A DNA stretch of 16,323 nucleotides, from positions 1 through 16,323 of the forward strand of contig CAMNZV010000014.1 in assembly GCA_946575275.1 (NCBI GenBank). Reading direction: 5' to 3'. Both the position numbers and the translations under genes were made by a program. This DNA comes from an uncultured Clostridium sp. (GTDB taxonomy: Bacteria; Bacillota; Clostridia; Clostridiales; Clostridiaceae). The notes below the pieces were generated by a model. That model did not search any database. It was not told where the DNA came from and saw only the letters and a program-made list of their open reading frames with translations. This document shows, piece by piece, positions 1 through 6,411 of this stretch. Each line of letters begins with the position of its first letter. Position 1 is the stretch's first letter.

Positions 1-7
1 AATTTGA

Positions 8-13
8 TATAAT
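8..13 (+). promoter_or_regulatory. Probable -10 box of the aromatic operon promoter
   Basis: A perfect TATAAT hexamer lies at the very start of the window, with purines about 7 to 10 nt downstream that could serve as the transcription start near position 20. The -35 element would fall outside the window, so the promoter cannot be fully judged. Its placement about 45 nt ahead of the leader ORF and 280 nt ahead of the first enzyme gene fits a long regulated 5' leader. Confidence 0.55.
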
Positions 14-58
14 TATCACAAGGAAAAATATTTAGAAAATATGTAATTGGAGGACACA

Positions 59-190
59 ATGAAAGATGTTGTTAATGTAATTCAAGCAAAATTTTATAGC
101 TTTTTATATTTTACATTCTGGGGCTATTATTTTAGCGCTAGCTATTTGTTTTGCAAGAAAAATAATAATAACTTTTTAATGAGTGTATAA
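59..190 (+). CDS. Aromatic-rich leader peptide (43 aa)
   Basis: A short ORF starts at ATG 59 with GGAGGA (49-54) four nt upstream and ends at TAA 188-190. Residues 12-31 include FYSFLYFTFWGYYF followed by SASYLF. That is six Phe, five Tyr and one Trp in 20 residues, while residues 1-11 and 32-43 hold only one further aromatic residue (Phe39). No enzyme domain is possible at this length. The ORF sits directly upstream of a terminator and a nine-gene aromatic biosynthesis operon, so the inferred role is that of a cis-acting leader peptide whose translation rate reports charged tRNA-Phe, tRNA-Tyr and tRNA-Trp, analogous in principle to E. coli PheL and TrpL. Alternatives are a nascent-chain arrest peptide, or a tiny membrane protein, since the same stretch is hydrophobic. 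Too short for routine gene calling and likely to be missed in annotations. Confidence 0.75.
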   Translation: MKDVVNVIQAKFYSFLYFTFWGYYFSASYLFCKKNNNNFLMSV

Positions 191-237
191 ACTTTAACAT
201 AATTCTATAGATATTTTATATATAAAAGAGATTATTT

Positions 238-272
238 AAGAGAGCTCGTTATATTAACGGCGCTCTTTTTTT
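238..272 (+). terminator. Intrinsic terminator (attenuator) before DAHP synthase 1
   Basis: The arms AGAGC-T-C-GTT (241-250) and AACGGCGCTCT (256-266) pair with one T/C mismatch and one bulged G around an ATATT loop, followed by an uninterrupted T run to 272. The hairpin lies between the leader ORF and the first enzyme gene on the same strand, with no gene ending nearby other than the leader, so it must act as a conditional terminator for this operon rather than as the end of an upstream gene. Confidence 0.8.
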
Positions 273-297
273 AAATCAAAATTTAGGGGGAATGAAA

Positions 298-1311
298 ATG
301 GTAGTAATTTTAAATCCACAAACAGAAAAATCAGAAATAACTAAATTATCTGAAGCACTTCAAAAGAAGGGTGTAGGGGTAAATGAAGTAATAGGAAAAG
401 ATTTAATAATATTAGGACTTGTAGGAGATACAAGTAAAATTGATCCAAGTGAAGTTGAAGCATATAGATGTGTAAGTAAAGTTATGAGAGTTGCAGAACC
501 TTTTAAAAAGGCAAATAAAATGTTTCACCCAGAACCAACAATAATAGATGTAAATGGACAAAAAATTGGTGGAAAAAAATTAGCGATGGTTGCAGGACCT
601 TGCTCAGTTGAAACAAAGGAACAAATAACTGGAATTGCAGAAGATGTTAAAAAAATCGGAGCAAATTTCTTAAGAGGTGGAGCATTTAAACCAAGAACTT
701 CACCATATGCATTCCAAGGATTAAAATATGAAGGTCTTGAATTATTAAAAGAAGCAAGAGAAAAAACAGGACTTCCAATAGTAACAGAATTAATGTCACC
801 ATATGACATAGAAGTATTTGAGAGAGATGTTGATGTTATACAAGTTGGAGCAAGAAATATGCAAAACTTTTCTCTTCTAAAAGAATTAGGTCAAACTAGT
901 AAACCTATATTATTAAAAAGAGGTCTATCTGCTACCATAGAAGAATGGTTAATGTCAGCAGAATACATTATGGCTGGAGGAAATCAAAATGTTATTCTTT
1001 GTGAAAGAGGAATAAGAACATTTGAGACATATACAAGAAACACATTAGATTTAAGTGCAGTGCCAGCTGTTAAGAAACTTAGCCACTTACCAATAGTAAT
1101 AGACCCAAGTCATTCAGCAGGTAAATGGTGGATGGTAGATCCATTAGCAAAGGCAGCAGTTGCAATTGGTTGTGATGGTCTTATAATTGAAGTTCATAAC
1201 GATCCAGATAATGCATTGTGTGATGGACAACAATCAATTAAGCCTAGCGTATATGGTAAATTATTTGAAGAATTAAAACTAATAGCAAATGCAGTTGGAA
1301 GAGAAATCTAA
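298..1311 (+). CDS. aroF: 3-deoxy-7-phosphoheptulonate (DAHP) synthase, type I-beta, copy 1
   Basis: Condenses phosphoenolpyruvate and erythrose-4-phosphate, the committed cytosolic step of the shikimate pathway. Residues 1-70 form the ferredoxin-like N-terminal domain that in Thermotoga maritima DAHP synthase mediates feedback inhibition. The TIM-barrel follows, with AGPCSVE (metal-ligand Cys102), KPRTSPYAFQG, LKRGLSAT, ERGIRTFE, DPSHSAG and EVHNDP. An in-frame ATG at 292 lies only 1 nt after AGGGGG (285-290). The ATG at 298 has normal 7-nt spacing and aligns residue for residue with the second copy at 6412 (both 337 aa), so 298 is preferred. It is the first enzyme gene behind the attenuator. 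B. subtilis-type enzymes carry a fused chorismate mutase; this one does not, and a free mutase is encoded downstream. The assignment is firm; which amino acid inhibits it is unknown. Confidence 0.95.
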   Translation: MVVILNPQTEKSEITKLSEALQKKGVGVNEVIGKDLIILGLVGDTSKIDPSEVEAYRCVSKVMRVAEPFKKANKMFHPEPTIIDVNGQKIGGKKLAMVAGPCSVETKEQITGIAEDVKKIGANFLRGGAFKPRTSPYAFQGLKYEGLELLKEAREKTGLPIVTELMSPYDIEVFERDVDVIQVGARNMQNFSLLKELGQTSKPILLKRGLSATIEEWLMSAEYIMAGGNQNVILCERGIRTFETYTRNTLDLSAVPAVKKLSHLPIVIDPSHSAGKWWMVDPLAKAAVAIGCDGLIIEVHNDPDNALCDGQQSIKPSVYGKLFEELKLIANAVGREI

Positions 1312-1332
1312 TAAATAACAGAGGTGAAAAAG

Positions 1333-2397
1333 GTGGAAAAGAATATTTTTGTAGACTTAAAAGAAAATAGTTACAATATACTAATAAAAAAAGGTATATT
1401 AAATAGTTTAGGAGAAAAAATATCTAAAATTTATAAAGGAAAAAAAATTTTCATAATAACTGATGAAAATGTTGACAAATATTATGGACAAAAAGTAGTA
1501 AATTCTTTAGAAGGTTCAGGATATTTAACAAAAAAAATAGTATTAAAGCCTGGTGAAGAAACAAAATCCTTTAACACCTTACAACCAATATATAAAGAAT
1601 TATTAGACTTTAAATTGACACGTAATGAACTTATAATAACATTAGGTGGAGGAGTAATAGGAGATTTAGGTGGATTTGCAGCATCTACTTTTCTAAGAGG
1701 GGTACCTTTTATACAGGTGCCAACCTCACTTCTTGCACAAGTAGATAGTTCTGTAGGTGGTAAAGTTGCAGTAGACCTTTTAGAAGGAAAAAATTTAGTA
1801 GGTAGCTTTTATCAACCTAAAGCAGTATTTATTGACCCAGAGGTTTTAAATACATTATCAGATAAATATTATAAAGATGGCATGGGTGAAGTTATAAAAT
1901 ATGGCTGTATTAAAGATAAGGACTTTTTCTATAAATTAATGGATTTTAAAAATAGAGATGAGGTCATGGATAACATAGAAGAAATAATATATAAATGTTG
2001 TCTAATAAAAAGTCAGATTGTAGAAATGGATGAAAAAGATTTAGGGGAAAGAATGTTACTAAATTTTGGACATACATTAGGTCATGCAATTGAAAAATAT
2101 TATGATTTTACAACTTATAGTCATGGAGAAGCTGTAGCAATTGGTATGTACAAAATATCAAAGATAGCAGAGAAACAAGGTATATCAAAAAAAGGTACAG
2201 CTGAAGAAATTAAAAAAATACTTATTAACTATGATTTACCCTACAAGGTTTTGTTAGATGATAATTCAGCGGTTATAGATACAATAGCATTAGATAAAAA
2301 GAACCTTGGAAGTATATTAAAGGTAATATTATTAGAGGAAATAGGTAAGAGTATAATATATGATACAAAACCAGAATTTTTTCAGGAGGGAAATTAA
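1333..2397 (+). CDS. aroB: 3-dehydroquinate synthase
   Basis: Converts DAHP to 3-dehydroquinate using bound NAD and a divalent metal, the second step of the shikimate pathway. The NAD-binding segment GGGVIGDLGG follows residue 104. Then come PTSLLAQVDSSVGGK and the metal-site residues Glu186 (GMGEVIKYG), His247 (FGHTLGHAIE) and His264 (SHGEAVAIGM). A GTG at 1324 is in frame, but it lies inside the Shine-Dalgarno sequence AGAGGTGA (1320-1327). The GTG at 1333 has a 6-nt spacer and gives a protein starting MEKNIFVDL (354 aa), so I prefer 1333. The stop TAA overlaps the aroA start by one base (TAATG), indicating translational coupling. Length is normal for the family and all key residues are present. 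Confidence 0.95.
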   Translation: MEKNIFVDLKENSYNILIKKGILNSLGEKISKIYKGKKIFIITDENVDKYYGQKVVNSLEGSGYLTKKIVLKPGEETKSFNTLQPIYKELLDFKLTRNELIITLGGGVIGDLGGFAASTFLRGVPFIQVPTSLLAQVDSSVGGKVAVDLLEGKNLVGSFYQPKAVFIDPEVLNTLSDKYYKDGMGEVIKYGCIKDKDFFYKLMDFKNRDEVMDNIEEIIYKCCLIKSQIVEMDEKDLGERMLLNFGHTLGHAIEKYYDFTTYSHGEAVAIGMYKISKIAEKQGISKKGTAEEIKKILINYDLPYKVLLDDNSAVIDTIALDKKNLGSILKVILLEEIGKSIIYDTKPEFFQEGN

Positions 2398-3695
2398 TGG
2401 CAAGTTATAAAGTTTTTCCAAATAAGTTAAGTGGCAAAGTCAATATTCCACCTTCAAAAAGTATGGCTCATAGGGCAGTAATATGTGCAGCTTTAGGAAA
2501 TGGCATAAGTAATATATACAACGTTGATATGTCAGATGATATTATTGCTACAATAAATGCAATGAGGGCACTTGGGGCAGTAATAAATCAGGTGGATGGG
2601 TTCCTTGAAGTTAAAGGAATAAATTACAATGGACTTAGTCTATCAAGGGATTATGAAAGAGTAATTGATTGTAACGAGTCAGGTTCAACCTTAAGATTCC
2701 TTGTGCCTATTGCTTTAGCCTTTGAAGGAATTTCAAGATTTGTAGGTAGAGGAAATCTTGGAAAAAGGCCTTTGAATACCTATTATGAAATATTTGAAAG
2801 ACAAGAAATCGAATATAGTAGTAAAGAAGGAGTATTAGATTTAGTAATTAAGGGAATACTAAAAAGCGGAGAGTTTAAAGTGCTTGGAAACATAAGCTCC
2901 CAATTTATAACAGGTCTTTTATTTGCATTACCATTACTTAAGGGAGATTCTAAAATTATTATAACTACAGAACTTGAATCAAAGGGTTATTTAGATTTAA
3001 CTCTTAAGGCACTAAAGGATTTTGGAATAACAATTATTAATAATGATTATAAAGAATTAATAATAAAGGGAAATCAAGAATACCAAAGCAGAGACTATAC
3101 TGTTGAGGGTGATTATTCACAAGGGGCATTCTTCTTATGTGGGGATGCTATAGGAAACGAAATAATAGTAGAAGGTCTTGATATGAATTCTCTTCAAGGG
3201 GACAAAGAAATAATAGATATTCTTAAAAGAATGGGTGGAGTAATTACAAATACTAATAATAGTATAACAATTAAATGTAACAAACTTAAAGGAACAGAAA
3301 TAGATGCATCCCAATGTCCCGATATTATTCCAGTTGTTTCACTTGTAGCTGCATTAGCTAAAGGTACAACAAAGATAATTAATGCAGGAAGACTTAGAAT
3401 AAAAGAATGTGATAGACTTCATGCAATTTGTTTAGAATTAAATAAACTAGGAGCAAAGATTACAGAAGGAGAAGATTATTTAATTATTGAAGGAGTACAT
3501 GAGCTTAAAGGTAACGTTACTGTTTGGAGTCATAAAGATCATAGAATAGCTATGACCCTTGCAATAGCAGCTTCAAAGTGCAAGGAACCAATAATTATAA
3601 AGGACTATGAATGTGTTTCTAAATCATATCCTTTGTTCTTTGAAGATTATAAAAATATAGGAGGAACTTTTAATGAGTGGAGTTTGGGGGAATAA
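2397..3695 (+). CDS. aroA: 3-phosphoshikimate 1-carboxyvinyltransferase (EPSP synthase)
   Basis: Transfers the enolpyruvyl group of PEP to shikimate-3-phosphate. The 432-aa protein shows the expected landmarks: PPSKSMAHRA (Lys21, Ser22, Arg26), DCNESGSTLRF (91-101, in place of the LGNAGTAMRP loop of class I enzymes), GRGNLGKRPL, SSQFITGLL, GDYSQGAFF, PDIIP (Asp309), RIKECDR (Glu337) and HKDHRIAM (Arg383). The PEP-site Gly96 is kept, but the residues around it differ from the E. coli type: Thr97 is Ser and Pro101 is Phe. AGGAGGG at 2384-2390 lies inside the end of aroB and sets the ATG at 2397. The 3' end overlaps aroC by 23 nt. Function is confident. The effect of the altered loop on glyphosate sensitivity cannot be read from sequence alone. 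Confidence 0.95.
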   Translation: MASYKVFPNKLSGKVNIPPSKSMAHRAVICAALGNGISNIYNVDMSDDIIATINAMRALGAVINQVDGFLEVKGINYNGLSLSRDYERVIDCNESGSTLRFLVPIALAFEGISRFVGRGNLGKRPLNTYYEIFERQEIEYSSKEGVLDLVIKGILKSGEFKVLGNISSQFITGLLFALPLLKGDSKIIITTELESKGYLDLTLKALKDFGITIINNDYKELIIKGNQEYQSRDYTVEGDYSQGAFFLCGDAIGNEIIVEGLDMNSLQGDKEIIDILKRMGGVITNTNNSITIKCNKLKGTEIDASQCPDIIPVVSLVAALAKGTTKIINAGRLRIKECDRLHAICLELNKLGAKITEGEDYLIIEGVHELKGNVTVWSHKDHRIAMTLAIAASKCKEPIIIKDYECVSKSYPLFFEDYKNIGGTFNEWSLGE

Positions 3696-4755
3696 CATAA
3701 AGGTTTCTATTTTTGGAGAGTCTCATGGAAGCGCCGTTGGAATTACAATAGATGGACTTCCATCAGGAATAAAATTAGACTTAAATGAAATAGATAAAGA
3801 AATGAAAAGAAGAGCACCAGGTAGAAGTAGTATTTCAACTGAAAGAAACGAAAGTGATATACCAGAAATATTAAGTGGCTTTTTTAATGAAAGAACTACA
3901 GGAACACCTCTTTGTGGAATTATAAGAAACAAAGATACACATTCTAAGGATTATAGCAATCTTAAGGATTTAATGAGACCAGGTCATGCAGACTATACCG
4001 GTAATGTTAGATATTCTGGATTTAATGATTATAGAGGTGGAGGACACTTTTCAGGAAGAGTTACAGCACCTATAGTATTTGCAGGAGCTATTTGCATTCA
4101 AATATTAGAACAAATGGGAATAACAATTGGTGCTCACATAAAAAGTGTAAAAGACATAGAAGATGATTCCTTTGATTTTACAAATATATCAGAAACTACG
4201 TTAAAAGCATTAAAAGAAGAGGAAATCCCATTACTTAATAAGTCCAATGAAGATAACATTAGAAAGGCCATATTAGAGGCTAAAAAGAATACAGATTCCC
4301 TTGGCGGAATTGTAGAGTGTGCTGTTATAGGTATAGATGCAGGTATAGGAAACCCATTTTTTGATTCAGTTGAATCAAATTTAGCACATCTTTTATTTTC
4401 AGTTCCTGCTGTAAAGGGTGTTGAATTTGGGTTAGGTTTCAAAATAACAGAATTATTAGGGTCAAAGGCTAATGATAGCTTTTATTATGATGGTGATATA
4501 GTAAAAACAAAAACAAACAATAATGGTGGAATACTTGGAGGTATTACAAACGGAATGCCAATAGTATTTAGAACAGCTATAAAGCCAACATCATCTATTA
4601 GTATAGAACAAGATACTATAAATATTAATACAAAAACAAATGAAAAATTAATAGTAAAAGGAAGACATGACCCTTGTATAGTTCAAAGAGCTGTTCCTGT
4701 AATAGAGGCTATTACAGCAATAGGAATTCTTGATTTAATAAGGGGGAAAAATTAA
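3673..4755 (+). CDS. aroC: Chorismate synthase
   Basis: Removes phosphate from EPSP to give chorismate, using reduced FMN. The 360-aa product has the family signatures GESHG (15-19, His18), RRAPGRSSISTERNE (47-60), MRPGHADYTG (101-110, His105), GGHFSGRVTAP, NGGILGGITNG and RHDPCIVQRAVPVIEA. AGGAGG at 3659-3664 sits within the last codons of aroA, 8 nt before the ATG, and the genes overlap by 23 nt. The TAA stop overlaps the next start by one base. No flavin reductase domain is fused, so FMN must be reduced by another cellular system, as in other bacterial monofunctional enzymes. Confidence 0.96.
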   Translation: MSGVWGNNIKVSIFGESHGSAVGITIDGLPSGIKLDLNEIDKEMKRRAPGRSSISTERNESDIPEILSGFFNERTTGTPLCGIIRNKDTHSKDYSNLKDLMRPGHADYTGNVRYSGFNDYRGGGHFSGRVTAPIVFAGAICIQILEQMGITIGAHIKSVKDIEDDSFDFTNISETTLKALKEEEIPLLNKSNEDNIRKAILEAKKNTDSLGGIVECAVIGIDAGIGNPFFDSVESNLAHLLFSVPAVKGVEFGLGFKITELLGSKANDSFYYDGDIVKTKTNNNGGILGGITNGMPIVFRTAIKPTSSISIEQDTININTKTNEKLIVKGRHDPCIVQRAVPVIEAITAIGILDLIRGKN

Positions 4756-5033
4756 TGTCAGATTTAGAAGGCTTTAGAGAAGAAATTGACTTAATAGACA
4801 AACAGATAACAAATCTATTTGAAGAAAGAATGAACATAGTACTAAAAATTGCACAATACAAAAAAGAAAACAACATTAGTGTATTACATTCAAGTAGAGA
4901 AGAAGAGGTAATTAGCAAGGCTGTTTCAAATTTAAAAAATAAGGATTATGAAACAGAATTAACAACTTTGCTAAATTGTATAATGGATATTAGTAAAAAT
5001 ATTCAAAACAAAAAAGTTGCTAAAAATGACTAA
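4755..5033 (+). CDS. Chorismate mutase, AroQ type, monofunctional
   Basis: Rearranges chorismate to prephenate, the branch point toward Phe and Tyr. The 92-aa, all-helical product matches the AroQ fold of the E. coli P-protein N-terminus. Arg8 (FREEID), Arg25 (EERMNIV), Lys36 (AQYKKEN) and Arg48-Glu49 (SSREEEV) align with the active-site Arg11, Arg28, Lys39 and Arg51-Glu52 of that enzyme. There is no fused dehydratase, dehydrogenase or DAHP synthase domain. It starts at an ATG sharing one base with the aroC stop, after a GGGGG site at 4742-4746. In some Firmicutes a free or fused AroQ domain also regulates DAHP synthase allosterically, so an interaction with the two DAHP synthases encoded nearby is possible but not shown. 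Confidence 0.9.
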   Translation: MSDLEGFREEIDLIDKQITNLFEERMNIVLKIAQYKKENNISVLHSSREEEVISKAVSNLKNKDYETELTTLLNCIMDISKNIQNKKVAKND

Positions 5034-5049
5034 TTTTAAGGAGAATAAT

Positions 5050-5865
5050 ATGGAGTTTTATGGATTGGTTGGCGAAAAATTATCTCATAGTCTTTCTCCT
5101 AAAATACATGAAAAGGTATTTGAATTTTTAAAGATAAAAGGTGGATATAAACTTTTTGAAATAGAAAAAGATAAGATTTCAACCTTAGGTGAAGGATTAA
5201 AACTATTAAAAATAAAGGGCGTAAATGTAACAATACCATATAAAGAAACTGTTATTCCAATGCTTGATTACATTTCTGATGAAGCAAAAGCGATAGGTGC
5301 AGTAAATACTATAAAATTAAAAGATAATAAATTATATGGCTATAATACTGATTATTTTGGCTTTGGATATTTATTAAAAACAAATAAAATAGATGTTAAT
5401 AATAAAATTGCAGCAGTTTTAGGTAATGGAGGTGCCTCAAAGGCAGTTTGCACCTACTTATTAGATAATAATATTAAAGACTTATATTTAGTTACTAGAA
5501 ACAAAGAAAAATCAGTAAACATAGATAATAGAATAAAATTAATAGATTATAAGGAGCTTAATTTAATTAAAGGTGATATATTAATAAATACTACACCACT
5601 TGGAATGTACCCAAAGGTGGGAATATCACCTGTAGATAGAAAAATAATAAATAACTTTAAAGCTTTAGTAGATCTTATTTATAACCCAGAGGAAACTGAA
5701 TTTTTAAAAATAGGTAAAAATCTTAATAAGATAACCTGTGGAGGTTTAATGATGCTAGTTGGACAAGGCATAAAATCTCAAGAAATTTGGCAAGATATAT
5801 CAATTAATGATAAAATTATTAATAGTATTTATGATTATCTAAAAGGAGATTTTTTAAATGGCTAG
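5050..5865 (+). CDS. aroE: Shikimate dehydrogenase (NADP+)
   Basis: Reduces 3-dehydroshikimate to shikimate. The 271-aa product shows LSHSLSP (shikimate-binding Ser14 and Ser16), NVTIPYKE (catalytic Lys65), GAVNTIK (Asn86), YNTDYFG (Asp101), the nucleotide-binding loop LGNGGASKAV (124-133), NTTPLGMYP and GGLMMLVGQG. The open frame extends upstream to a TTG at 5017 inside the chorismate mutase gene, with an ATG at 5026. The Shine-Dalgarno AAGGAG (5038-5043) lies 6 nt ahead of ATG 5050, and MEFYGLVGEKLSHS is a normal AroE N-terminus, so 5050 is chosen. Only 16 nt separate it from the mutase stop, and its 3' end overlaps aroK by 8 nt. Confidence 0.93.
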   Translation: MEFYGLVGEKLSHSLSPKIHEKVFEFLKIKGGYKLFEIEKDKISTLGEGLKLLKIKGVNVTIPYKETVIPMLDYISDEAKAIGAVNTIKLKDNKLYGYNTDYFGFGYLLKTNKIDVNNKIAAVLGNGGASKAVCTYLLDNNIKDLYLVTRNKEKSVNIDNRIKLIDYKELNLIKGDILINTTPLGMYPKVGISPVDRKIINNFKALVDLIYNPEETEFLKIGKNLNKITCGGLMMLVGQGIKSQEIWQDISINDKIINSIYDYLKGDFLNG

Positions 5866-6373
5866 TAATTTAAAAGATAAAATAGTACTAATTGGAATGC
5901 CAGGTTGTGGGAAAACTACAATTGGCAAGATATTGGCAAATGAATTAGGTTACTTTTTTTGCGATATGGATCAACATATTGAGAAGGTATCAGGGAAAAA
6001 TATACCTGAAATCTTTAGTGAAGGTGAAGATGTATTTAGAGAATTTGAAACAAAAGCATGCATAGATTTATCTTTGAAAAAAAGAATAATTATTTCCACC
6101 GGTGGTGGGGTTGTTAAAAATTCTGATAATATTAGGATATTAAAGGAAAATTCTATAATAGTATTTATTAATAGACCAATTACTGAAATAATAAAAGATG
6201 TAGATGTTTCAAGTAGACCATTACTAAAAGATGGACCTGAAAAGATTTATGAATTATATAATGAAAGAATTGAAAAATATGTAGAGGCTTCTGATATTGA
6301 AATAATAAATGATGGATATGTGAAAGAAGCAGTAGAGAAGATTTTAATATTAGTAAAAACTAAAATTAAATAA
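5858..6373 (+). CDS. aroK: Shikimate kinase
   Basis: Phosphorylates shikimate at the 3-hydroxyl with ATP. The 171-aa protein has a Walker A loop GMPGCGKTT (13-21), DMD (36-38) for shikimate and magnesium binding, FREFE with Arg61, STGGGVV (80-86), and the lid Arg120 in SSRPLL. The ATG at 5858 is preceded by AAAGGAG (5842-5848), and the gene overlaps the aroE 3' end by 8 nt, so translation is probably coupled. A 38-nt gap with its own strong Shine-Dalgarno site follows before the second DAHP synthase gene. I see no promoter or terminator in that gap. Confidence 0.94.
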   Translation: MASNLKDKIVLIGMPGCGKTTIGKILANELGYFFCDMDQHIEKVSGKNIPEIFSEGEDVFREFETKACIDLSLKKRIIISTGGGVVKNSDNIRILKENSIIVFINRPITEIIKDVDVSSRPLLKDGPEKIYELYNERIEKYVEASDIEIINDGYVKEAVEKILILVKTKIK

Positions 6374-6411
6374 ATTAAAAAATGTAGGATTGTAGTATAG
6401 GAGGAAGAAAT

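Larger units (their letters stand above)
20..291 (+). promoter_or_regulatory. Transcription attenuator region of the aromatic amino acid operon
   Basis: This is the untranslated 5' region between the inferred start of transcription and the first DAHP synthase gene. It contains, in order, a Shine-Dalgarno site GGAGGA (49-54), a 43-codon ORF rich in Phe, Tyr and Trp codons (59-190), a 50-nt AT-rich spacer, and an intrinsic terminator (238-272) that ends about 25 nt before the enzyme start codon. This is the classical layout of ribosome-mediated attenuation: slow translation of aromatic codons would let RNA polymerase pass the terminator. No T-box sequence (TGGNACCGCG type) is present, so the usual Firmicute tRNA-sensing riboswitch is not the explanation. 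I could not identify a convincing antiterminator. One short candidate is AGCGC (134-138), inside the leader ORF, pairing with GCGCT (260-264) in the right arm of the terminator. Confidence 0.72.

Noticed and set aside
1..291. T-box riboswitch or TRAP-binding repeats upstream of the aromatic operon
   Set aside because: No TGGNACCGCG-like T-box sequence, no specifier loop architecture and no series of GAG/UAG triplets is visible; the leader peptide explains the region better.
310..327. NPQT-E motif near the N-terminus of DAHP synthase copy 1, resembling a sortase B recognition motif, with a class B-like sortase in the same window
   Set aside because: Sorting signals sit at the C-terminus before a hydrophobic tail of a secreted protein; this is the N-terminus of a cytosolic enzyme, so the match is chance.
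5017..5049. Upstream extension of aroE to TTG 5017 or ATG 5026
   Set aside because: It would overlap chorismate mutase without a ribosome site, while AAGGAG is correctly spaced for ATG 5050 and family N-termini begin there.
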